The notes under the pieces: model-generated
Database searches by the model: none
What the model was told of the DNA's origin: nothing
What the model saw: only the letters and a program-made list of their open reading frames with translations
Program-made: the position numbers and the translations under genes
Shown here: one piece after another, positions 1-7,056 of the stretch
How the letters are laid out: every line of letters begins with the position of its first letter
Numbering within the stretch: position 1 is the first letter of the stretch
Assembly (NCBI GenBank): GCA_965216695.1
Contig: OZ244212.1
Location: forward strand, 1,736,001 to 1,800,000
DNA length: 64,000 nt
Origin: G965216695 sp965216695
GTDB lineage: Bacteria; Pseudomonadota; Gammaproteobacteria; Pseudomonadales; Azotimanducaceae
Reading direction: 5' to 3'

Positions 1-535
1 TGAGCGCGAGCTTACGCATTTTGGCGGCCTGCATGGAGCGCACGACGGACAAACGCGCAGGAATGCCGTCACTCACGTAGCCACCGTGGCGGAACTCGAA
101 ACTCGCATCACCCTTCAACCGGCGTTTCGTCAGATTGGGCAGCTCCAGATCCTCAAACAGAAACCCGAGAAACTCGTCTTCGGTCAATGTGAACGCAAAG
201 TCGTCCAGCCCCTCGCCCGAGTTGCTGGCGTCACCTTCGCCGCTCCCGGCACCGCCACCACCCGGCTTCTCGATGCGATCGCCCGCTATGAATTTTCGAT
301 TGCCCGGATGAACCACGCTGCGCACCCCGCCTGGACCGTGCCCGAACGTAGGCTCGGAGATGTCCTTCGCGGGTATTACCACCTGCTCGCCGCGTTCCAT
401 ATCCGTGATGCTGCGGCTGTCCACAGCATCCGATACGGCCTTCTGAATGTGGGCCCGGTAGCGCTTCAGAAAGCGTTGCCGGTTGACCGTGCTCTTGTTC
501 CTGGCATTCAGCCTCCGATCAATCACATAGGACAC
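1..535 (-). CDS. yeaH: YeaH/YhbH family protein (DUF444), C-terminus cut off by window edge
   Basis: The first 178 codons are in the window and the gene runs off the left edge. Reading from a GTG at 535 gives MSYVIDRRLNARNKS, the typical N-terminus of this family. An ISEPTFGHGPGG stretch and a Gly-rich linker with an acidic tail follow; both are family hallmarks. In enterobacteria and pseudomonads yeaH follows the PrkA kinase gene and usually precedes a SpoVR-like gene; that third gene would lie outside the window. The start is 10 nt after the prkA stop, with a GGGGCGAG stretch acting as ribosome site, so the two genes are co-transcribed. The molecular role is unknown; the family is tied to stress and stationary phase. 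Identity is confident. Confidence 0.93.
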   Translation of the reverse strand, partial: MSYVIDRRLNARNKSTVNRQRFLKRYRAHIQKAVSDAVDSRSITDMERGEQVVIPAKDISEPTFGHGPGGVRSVVHPGNRKFIAGDRIEKPGGGGAGSGEGDASNSGEGLDDFAFTLTEDEFLGFLFEDLELPNLTKRRLKGDASFEFRHGGYVSDGIPARLSVVRSMQAAKMRKLAL

Positions 536-545
536 AACTCGCCCC

Positions 546-2468
546 CTACTGTGATTTTCGGACGCGCAGATACCACTCGGCCAGCAGCCGAACCTGCTTC
601 TCCGTATAGCCTCGTTCGACCATGCGCGCGACGAAGTCGTCGTGCTTGCGTTGTTCGTCGCTCGAAGACTTGGTGTTGAACGAGATGACGGGCAAGAGAT
701 CTTCCGTGTTCGAGAACATCTTCTTCTCGATTACCGTGCGAAGCTTTTCGTAGCTCATCCACGACGGGTTGCGACCGTTGTTGTTGGCGCGCGCCCGCAG
801 CACGAAGTTTACGATCTCGTTGCGGAAGTCTTTCGGATTGCTGATTCCGGCGGGCTTTTCCACCTTCTCCAGCTCTTCATTCAGTGACGCGCGATTGAGA
901 ATGTCGCCAGTCTCCGGGTCGCGGTACTCCTGGTCCTGAATCCAGAAATCGGCATACGTCACGTACCGGTCGAACAGATTCTGGCCATACTCCGAGTACG
1001 ATTCGAGATAAGCAGTCTGAATTTCCTTGCCAATGAAGTCGACGTACTTCGGCGACAGAAATTCCTTCACGAAGCGCAGATACTGATCGTGCGTTTCCTT
1101 CGGATAATTTTCCTGCTCGATCTGCTGCTCGAGTACATACATCAGATGCACCGGGTTCGCGGCCACTTCCGTTTCGTCGAAGTTGAACACCTTGGACAAT
1201 ATTTTGAATGCAAACCGCGTGGACTGTCCGCTCATACCCTCATCGACGCCGGCAGAGTCGCGATACTCCTGCAGTGTTTTCGCCTTCGGATCGGTGTCCT
1301 TCAGGTTCTCACCGTCGTAGATTCGGAGCTTCGAGAATACGCTCGAGTTTTCCGGCTCTTTGATGCGTGTCAGAACGGAAAACTGTGCGAGCATGCGAAG
1401 CGTGTCCGGCGCACAGGGCGCGTTCGTCAACGAACTGTGCGTAATCAGCTTTTCGTAAATCTTCACTTCTTCGCTCACGCGCAGGCAATACGGCACCTTT
1501 ACGATGTACACGCGGTCGATAAACGCTTCGTTGTTCTTGTTGTTACGAAACGTCTGCCATTCCGATTCATTTGAATGCGCCAACACCATGCCGTCGAACG
1601 GAATCGGACCTATGGCTTCCGTGCCGTTGTAGTTACCTTCCTGTGTAGCGGTAAGCAGCGGATGCAGCACCTTGATCGGCGCTTTGAACATCTCCACGAA
1701 CTCCATAACGCCCTGGTTCGCCTTGCACAACGAACCGGAATAGCTGTAGGCATCGGTATCGCTCTGCGCAAAATTCTCGAGCTGGCGAATGTCGACCTTG
1801 CCTACCAGTGACGAAATGTCCTGGTTGTTTTCGTCTCCCGGCTCAGTTTTGGCGATCGCGATCTGGTCCAGAATGGACGGGTACTTCTTTACGACGCGAA
1901 ACTGAGTGATGTCGCCACCAAACTCCCGCAGACGTTTTGCCGCCCAAGGAGACATGATGTTGCGCAGATAACGCGGTGCAATGCCGTACTCTTCCAGAAG
2001 AATCGAACCGTCCTCGGTTGCATCGAACAAGCCGAGCGGACTCTCGTTGATTGGCGAACCCTGGATCGCATAGAACGGCATACGTTGCATCAGCGACTTG
2101 AGACGTTCCGCCAGCGACGACTTTCCACCTCCGACCGGTCCCAGCAGATACAGGATCTGCTTGCGTTCTTCGAGACCCTGGGCAGCGTGGCGGAAGAACG
2201 ACACGATCTGCTCGATCGCTTCTTCCATCCCGTAGAACTCATCGAACGCCGGATAGCGTTTTATGATCTTGTTGGAGAAGATCCGCGACAGCCGAGGATC
2301 CTTCGAAGTGTCCACGAACTGCGGCTCACCGATTGCCAGCAACAGACGCTCAGCGGCCGTCGCGTACGCACTGGAATCGGTCTTGCACAGCTCCAAATAT
2401 TCCTGGATCGACATCTCCTCTTCTTGGATGGCGTCGAACCGTTCCTGGAAGTGCTCAAATACACCCAC
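546..2468 (-). CDS. prkA: PrkA/YeaG family serine protein kinase
   Basis: Large kinase of the PrkA (YeaG) family, predicted cytoplasmic, acting with YeaH in stress and nutrient-limitation responses. The protein is 640 aa from the GTG at 2468; E. coli YeaG is about the same size. This start fits because AAAGGAG lies just upstream and the N-terminus (V-G-V-F-E-H-F-Q-E-R-F) matches the family. The open frame continues to 2543, but that part has no family resemblance. A P-loop GPVGGGKS is at residues 110-117 in an AAA-like N-terminal part; the C-terminal half is the PrkA kinase-like domain. An AT-rich TATATA at 2521-2526 on the minus strand could be a -10 box, but I see no convincing -35. Confidence 0.95.
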   Translation of the reverse strand: MGVFEHFQERFDAIQEEEMSIQEYLELCKTDSSAYATAAERLLLAIGEPQFVDTSKDPRLSRIFSNKIIKRYPAFDEFYGMEEAIEQIVSFFRHAAQGLEERKQILYLLGPVGGGKSSLAERLKSLMQRMPFYAIQGSPINESPLGLFDATEDGSILLEEYGIAPRYLRNIMSPWAAKRLREFGGDITQFRVVKKYPSILDQIAIAKTEPGDENNQDISSLVGKVDIRQLENFAQSDTDAYSYSGSLCKANQGVMEFVEMFKAPIKVLHPLLTATQEGNYNGTEAIGPIPFDGMVLAHSNESEWQTFRNNKNNEAFIDRVYIVKVPYCLRVSEEVKIYEKLITHSSLTNAPCAPDTLRMLAQFSVLTRIKEPENSSVFSKLRIYDGENLKDTDPKAKTLQEYRDSAGVDEGMSGQSTRFAFKILSKVFNFDETEVAANPVHLMYVLEQQIEQENYPKETHDQYLRFVKEFLSPKYVDFIGKEIQTAYLESYSEYGQNLFDRYVTYADFWIQDQEYRDPETGDILNRASLNEELEKVEKPAGISNPKDFRNEIVNFVLRARANNNGRNPSWMSYEKLRTVIEKKMFSNTEDLLPVISFNTKSSSDEQRKHDDFVARMVERGYTEKQVRLLAEWYLRVRKSQ

Positions 2469-2673
2469 TGGCAGCGCTCCTTTGCTTGCTTCTGGCGTGT
2501 CGGCTAAAACTACGCCCGCATATATATTTGATCTGCGATGCAACGCACGGTTTCATGCGCGCCCGGAAATCAGCAGGCAACGGCGCCTATGACCGCAGGT
2601 TTTCGGAGGGAGCAGCCCGGATCGTCCGACAAGATGGCGGAGCCGCAATAACTTCAATCTACTTGTCAGGAGT

Positions 2674-3498
2674 TCAGGCGTTTTCGGCGTCGACGGCGGT
2701 TGTCCGTCCCGTTTCCATGCACCAGGCGGTCAAACGCCGGCCCCACACACATCCCGTATCCAGCGCGAGGTAGACGTCGGATCCCGTCTCGCCCTCCAGC
2801 GCCGCCCAGTGCCCGAACGCGAACCGGTAGCCGCTGTCACGGTCCACGCGGGCGTTGTGCAGACCGTACCAGGGAACAAAACCGGCAGGCAGCGACTGCA
2901 CTCCGCCTTTGTGCGAGAAATTGAGCGTGCCGTCTTCAGCGATGAGCCGCATGCGGGTCAGGTAGTTGATGATCAACCGCCAGCGATCCAGACCGCTGAA
3001 CCGTTCCTCCCACCTCGGCGGCTCGTTGCCATAGAGTTTTTTCAACAGAGTGCCGCCTTCCGCGCGCGGCAGGATCCGTTCCACCTCGGCCGCCAGCGCG
3101 GCGGCCTGGGTCACCGACCAGATATGCGGCACGCCCGCGTGTGTCGCCACCACCCGGTGCTGCTCGCTCACCAACAAGAGTTTACGGCTGCGCAGCCAGT
3201 GCGCGAGCCGGTCGCAGTCAGGCGCGGCTAGCAGGGTGTCAAACGTGTCCGAACGATTAGGCGTATGTCCACCGTAGTGCACGGCAAGGAAGTGCAGATC
3301 GTGGTTGCCGAGTACCACGTCCGCCGCAGCCCCCAGAGCTTGCACCCGACGCAGCACGGCCAGCGAATCCGGTCCGCGATTGACCAGATCGCCCAACAAC
3401 CACAATCTGTCGCTCGACGGGTCGAAACGGCAGGCGTCCAACAACCGGGCAAACGCGTCGTCACATCCCTGAATGTCACCGACGACGTATGTCGCCAT
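2674..3498 (-). CDS. apaH: Bis(5'-nucleosyl)-tetraphosphatase, symmetrical (Ap4A hydrolase)
   Basis: Cleaves diadenosine tetraphosphate to two ADP, and in bacteria also removes Np4-type caps from RNA. It is 274 aa, close to the 280 aa E. coli enzyme. The calcineurin-type phosphoesterase motifs appear in order: VGDIQGC near the N-terminus, LLGDLVNRGPDS, GNHD, and a later THAG. The ATG at 3498 overlaps the apaG stop as TGATG, so it is probably translated by reinitiation after apaG. It is the last gene of the lptD operon. About 200 bp with no further gene separate it from prkA, and I see no clear intrinsic terminator there. Confidence 0.97.
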   Translation of the reverse strand: MATYVVGDIQGCDDAFARLLDACRFDPSSDRLWLLGDLVNRGPDSLAVLRRVQALGAAADVVLGNHDLHFLAVHYGGHTPNRSDTFDTLLAAPDCDRLAHWLRSRKLLLVSEQHRVVATHAGVPHIWSVTQAAALAAEVERILPRAEGGTLLKKLYGNEPPRWEERFSGLDRWRLIINYLTRMRLIAEDGTLNFSHKGGVQSLPAGFVPWYGLHNARVDRDSGYRFAFGHWAALEGETGSDVYLALDTGCVWGRRLTAWCMETGRTTAVDAENA

Positions 3499-3866
3499 CA
3501 ATGCACCATGTTGGGCATCGCCAGCGTAAAACAGGGGATCGGTACATTGAATGCCACACCGTCGTCTGCAACAAATTCGTAGTGGCCTTCCATACTTCCA
3601 ACCGGCGTTTCGATCAGGGCAGCGCTCGTGTAGCGAAAGCCCTGACCCGGCAACAGCGTTGGCTGCTTGCCAACCACGCCGGGACCTTTCACCTCACGCA
3701 CATCACCAGCGCCGTTGGTAATGCGCCAGCTGCGATTGAGAAGCTGGGCCGGCGATTCACCGCGATTTTCGATCGTGATCGTATACGCAAACAGATACTT
3801 GCCCGCCGCAGGATCCGACTGCGCGGGAACGTACTCGCAGTCCACCATGACACCAATATCGTTCAC
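3498..3866 (-). CDS. apaG: ApaG (Co2+/Mg2+ efflux-associated protein, DUF525)
   Basis: Small all-beta protein, 122 aa (125 in E. coli), with the conserved core YTITIENRGESPAQLLNRSW and the ETPVGSMEGHYEF stretch. The exact biochemical role is unsettled; mutants in Salmonella affect cobalt resistance and magnesium efflux. The GTG start at 3866 overlaps the rsmA stop (GTGA). The stop overlaps the apaH start (TGATG), so it is tightly coupled on both sides. The order rsmA-apaG-apaH is conserved widely in gammaproteobacteria. Confidence 0.95.
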   Translation of the reverse strand: MNDIGVMVDCEYVPAQSDPAAGKYLFAYTITIENRGESPAQLLNRSWRITNGAGDVREVKGPGVVGKQPTLLPGQGFRYTSAALIETPVGSMEGHYEFVADDGVAFNVPIPCFTLAMPNMVH

Positions 3867-4636
3867 TCCTGCTCTCCAGTCAGTTCGTTGGCAAGTAGGA
3901 CGTACTCTTCCACGGTTACCTGGTCTGCCCGTTTATCGCCCAGCCGGGCCACGGTGGTGCCGCGAAACTCGAGTGACTTTAGAGCATTAGCCAGGCGTTT
4001 ACGACGCTGGCCGAACGCTGCGCGGACCACACGCTGCAGGCTCTCAACCGACCGAGCGGTCACCGCGCACGCGCGTGGCTCCAAACGCACGACGCTGGAC
4101 ACGACTTTGGGTGGTGGGGTAAATGCACTCGGGTCCACGTCGAACAGCGCGTCGACACGACAGTGGTACTGCACGGCCACGCTCAGCCTTCCCCACTGTT
4201 TGGTTCCCGGCTCGGCAGTCAGGCGCTCGGCCACTTCCCGCTGCACCATAAACAACATGTCGCGGATCCGCTCACACCCGACCAGACGCAGAAGCAGCGG
4301 CGAGGTAATGTTGTACGGCAGATTTCCGACGACGCGCCAAGCCGCGTCGCCGGCAAACAGACGCTCCAGATCCGCGTCGAGGACATCGCCACTGACGATG
4401 TCGAGACCCGGAAAGCGCTCGCTCAGATCCCCAACAAGATCGCGGTCGAGTTCGATGGCGCGCATCCGGTCGACCTCGGGGTACAACACTGCTGTCAACG
4501 CACCGGTTCCCGGCCCAATCTCCAGCACCGAATCCGATCGACTGGGCGCCAGCGCCGCACCGATCCGGTCGAGCACCGCGGTATCGGTCAGAAAGTGCTG
4601 ACCGAAGCGTTTGCGCGGCCGGTGCTCGCGCGCCAT
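3863..4636 (-). CDS. rsmA: 16S rRNA (adenine1518-N6/adenine1519-N6)-dimethyltransferase
   Basis: Dimethylates two adjacent adenines in the 3'-terminal hairpin of 16S rRNA late in small-subunit assembly. The protein is 257 aa from the ATG at 4636. It shows FGQHFL at the N-terminus, the S-adenosylmethionine site VLEIGPGTGAL, and the catalytic NLPYN. An in-frame TTG sits one codon upstream, but the ATG overlaps a preceding TGA as TGATG, the coupling used by other genes in this operon. Unusually, the TGA it overlaps belongs to the last of three 8-codon open frames made by a tandem repeat, not to pdxA itself. Confidence 0.97.
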   Translation of the reverse strand: MAREHRPRKRFGQHFLTDTAVLDRIGAALAPSRSDSVLEIGPGTGALTAVLYPEVDRMRAIELDRDLVGDLSERFPGLDIVSGDVLDADLERLFAGDAAWRVVGNLPYNITSPLLLRLVGCERIRDMLFMVQREVAERLTAEPGTKQWGRLSVAVQYHCRVDALFDVDPSAFTPPPKVVSSVVRLEPRACAVTARSVESLQRVVRAAFGQRRKRLANALKSLEFRGTTVARLGDKRADQVTVEEYVLLANELTGEQE

Positions 4637-4730
4637 CAAAGCCCTGCTGGCGCGTGCGCCATCACAACACCGCTGGCGCGTGCGCCATCACAACACCGCT
4701 GGCGCGTGCGCCATCAAAGCCCTGCTGGCG
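4630..4730 (-). repeat. 26-bp tandem repeat, about 3.8 copies, at the pdxA-rsmA junction
   Basis: On the minus strand the unit begins ATGGCGCACGCGCCAGC and continues into GGTGTTGTG or AGGGCTTTG. It is repeated head to tail, with ATG triplets at 4714, 4688, 4662 and 4636, exactly 26 bp apart. The two outer junctions have the AGGGCTTTG variant and the two inner ones GGTGTTGTG. The array includes the last codons and stop of pdxA and the start codon of rsmA, so it looks like amplification of an ancestral overlapping pdxA-rsmA junction. Confidence 0.95.
4636..4714 (-). other. Three 8-codon open frames chained by TGATG between pdxA and rsmA
   Basis: The pdxA stop TGA (4716-4714) overlaps an ATG at 4714. 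From there the frame reads MAHAPAVL and stops with a TGA overlapping the ATG at 4688. The same peptide repeats and stops onto the ATG at 4662. That frame reads MAHAPAGL and stops onto the ATG at 4636, which is the rsmA start. Each unit is 9 triplets minus one shared base, i.e. 26 bp, so the repeat length itself preserves the overlap while shifting frame each time. The sequence is certain; translation of the peptides is inference. Confidence 0.6.
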
Positions 4731-5715
4731 TATCCGCGGCGCGTTCCGCAAGCGTAGCGGCCAGTTCGATCGCGGCACAGAAACTGCCCGCGTTCGCCCG
4801 CCCAGTGCCCGCTAGATCGAGCGCAGTGCCATGATCCACCGACGTGCGAACGAACGGCAAACCCAGAGTTACGTTGACGGCTTCGCCGAAACCAGCGTGC
4901 TTCAGCACCGGCAACCCCTGATCGTGGTACATGGCCATCACCGCATCCAGCTTGGCGAGCCGATCGGGAACGAACACTGTGTCGGCCGGCAGCGGGCCAA
5001 CCAGGTCGATGCCCTCCGAACGCAACTGCTCACAGACCGGACCGATCACGCGGATCTCTTCGTCACCCAGATGACCACCTTCACCGGCATGCGGGTTGAG
5101 GCCGGTAACGCCAATCGCTGGCTTCGCCAGACCGAATGAGCGCTGCAGTGCACGGTGCAGCAGCCGTATTCGAGCCGAGATCAGTTCCGGCGTGATTGCA
5201 TCGGGTACATCACGCAGCGCCAGGTGGGTAGTTGCGAGCGCAACCCGCAGCTTACCCGCCACGAGCATCATCACCACATCGTCGACCGACGCCCGGTGCC
5301 GAAGCCACTCGGTATGGCCGGTGAACGCAATGCCTGCATCGTTTATCACGGACTTCTGAACCGGCGCCGTCACCATCCCGGAAAAGCGCTCAGCCAGACA
5401 TCCCTCCGCCGCAGCGTCCAGCAGCGCAAGCACATGCGCCGAATTCGATGGGTTGAGCCGGCCCGCAACGACGTCCACGCCTTCGGGGACGTCCAGCACG
5501 CTGAGCACGCCCGCACCACCGGCCACATCGCCGCCGGGTCGGTAACGTTCGAGTCGGAGCGGCGTTGACAGTTGTGCGGCTCGGGCTCGCAGCACGTTGG
5601 CGCTCGCAACCGCCACCCACGGACGCGGGCGCGCGGTGCTCGCGGCGTGCACAATCAGATCGGGACCGATACCGGCGGGTTCGCCGGCCGTCACCGCAAG
5701 CGGCAGGCCATCCAT
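4714..5715 (-). CDS. pdxA: 4-hydroxythreonine-4-phosphate dehydrogenase
   Basis: NAD-dependent oxidation of 4-phosphohydroxythreonine in the DXP-dependent branch of pyridoxal phosphate synthesis. It is 333 aa from the ATG at 5715 (a GTG one codon upstream is also possible). Family motifs are TAGEPAGIGPD at the N-terminus, GHTEW, GLNPHAGE (metal-binding region), YHDQGLP and RTSVDHGTA. It lies 6 nt after the surA stop. The stop codon TGA overlaps the first ATG of the repeat-derived mini-frames that lead to rsmA. Confidence 0.97.
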   Translation of the reverse strand: MDGLPLAVTAGEPAGIGPDLIVHAASTARPRPWVAVASANVLRARAAQLSTPLRLERYRPGGDVAGGAGVLSVLDVPEGVDVVAGRLNPSNSAHVLALLDAAAEGCLAERFSGMVTAPVQKSVINDAGIAFTGHTEWLRHRASVDDVVMMLVAGKLRVALATTHLALRDVPDAITPELISARIRLLHRALQRSFGLAKPAIGVTGLNPHAGEGGHLGDEEIRVIGPVCEQLRSEGIDLVGPLPADTVFVPDRLAKLDAVMAMYHDQGLPVLKHAGFGEAVNVTLGLPFVRTSVDHGTALDLAGTGRANAGSFCAAIELAATLAERAADTPAGL

Positions 5716-5721
5716 CACGAA

Positions 5722-7056
5722 TCAGAGGCGTACATCCACGTACGCCTCGTCGCGGATCTCCTTCAACCACTCCTGACGCTCTTCCTCGAAGCGTCGGTTG
5801 TGGATGTACTCCACCACCAACCGTTTGCGGGCTTCGTCACTCATATCCGCTTCGCGACGTTGCAGCACCTCAAGCACGTGCCAGCCGTATTGCGTTTGAA
5901 ACGGCGGGCTCAGGCTCCCGGTCGCGGTCGCCGCCATCGCTTCTCGAAACTGCGGAACGAATTCCTCGCCGCTGCTCCAGCCCAGATCGCCGCCGTTGAG
6001 CGCGCTCCCAGGATCTTCCGAAAACTCCTTCGCAAGCGCTTCGAAATCTTCTCCCGCCTGAATGCGCGCGTAGATATCCCTGATCAGATCGGCGGTCTGC
6101 TCGGGCGAGCGGATCTCCGAAGGTTGCACGAGAATATGGCGAAGTTGGGCCTGTTCGACTTTCTGCGTACCGGCACCGCGCCGGTCGAACAGCTGCACAA
6201 TATGGAACCCACTACCGCTGCGGATCGGGTCACTGGTCTCGCCGATTTTCAGGTTCAGCACCTGCTGGGCGAACAGGCTCGGCAGCTCCGCCGCTCTACG
6301 CCAGCCGAGGTCACCGCCTTCCAGCGCCCGCGACCCGGCACTCTTTGCGATTGCCGTCTCCCGGAAGTCGGCGCCGCCCCGCAGCGCCAAAACGATTTCT
6401 TCAGCGGCGTTGCGTGCGCGCTCGCGCGTCTCCTCGGAGGCGTCATCTGCAACCGCGAGCAGGATGTGGCCCACCGAGTACTCGTCCGAAAACTGTTCCT
6501 GGAAATACGGCGAATTGATGAAGTCGTCAATCTCCTGTTCGCTGATTGCGATACGCCGGTTCACAATGCCACGCTGCAATCGCGAGATGATCATCTCGCG
6601 GCGAATGTCCTCGCGAAACTCCACGTAGTCGAGCCCGTCCTGCGCCAACGCCAACCGAAACTGGTCCAGCGTCATCTGATTGTTTTGCGCAAAGCCGGCG
6701 ACGGCCCGGGTCAGCGTCTCATCGTCTATCTCGACCCCGCGGCGCTGCGCCTGCTGCAACTGCAGACTCTCGACAATCAGGCGTTCCATCAGCTGACTCA
6801 CGAGAATGTCGTTGGGCGGGGGTGTCGTGCCACTCTGCGCAATCTGTTTGCGCACGAGCTCAAGCCGGCTCAACAGCTCAGACGCGAGAATCACATCTTC
6901 TTCAACCACCGCAACGATGGCGTCGAGTTCCTGATACTGGGCCACCGCATTGCCCGCAGTGAACAGAAGCGACCACAACGCGAGCGTCCAACCCGCGCGG
7001 CCAGTCCTGCGACCCCACCTGCCGCCCGTTCGATCACCTCTGTCGTTAATACCCAT
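5722..7056 (-). CDS. surA: Periplasmic chaperone and peptidyl-prolyl isomerase SurA
   Basis: Periplasmic chaperone that escorts outer-membrane beta-barrel proteins, LptD among them, to the BAM machine. It is 444 aa. An Arg-rich N-terminus and a hydrophobic segment (WTLALWSLLFTAGNAVA) form a signal peptide with likely cleavage after A-V-A. A SurA N-terminal domain follows, then two parvulin domains at roughly residues 175-275 and 285-385, each with the GGDLGW signature. The ATG at 7056 overlaps the lptD stop as TGATG, so the chaperone is translationally coupled to a main client. Confidence 0.96.
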   Translation of the reverse strand: MGINDRGDRTGGRWGRRTGRAGWTLALWSLLFTAGNAVAQYQELDAIVAVVEEDVILASELLSRLELVRKQIAQSGTTPPPNDILVSQLMERLIVESLQLQQAQRRGVEIDDETLTRAVAGFAQNNQMTLDQFRLALAQDGLDYVEFREDIRREMIISRLQRGIVNRRIAISEQEIDDFINSPYFQEQFSDEYSVGHILLAVADDASEETRERARNAAEEIVLALRGGADFRETAIAKSAGSRALEGGDLGWRRAAELPSLFAQQVLNLKIGETSDPIRSGSGFHIVQLFDRRGAGTQKVEQAQLRHILVQPSEIRSPEQTADLIRDIYARIQAGEDFEALAKEFSEDPGSALNGGDLGWSSGEEFVPQFREAMAATATGSLSPPFQTQYGWHVLEVLQRREADMSDEARKRLVVEYIHNRRFEEERQEWLKEIRDEAYVDVRL

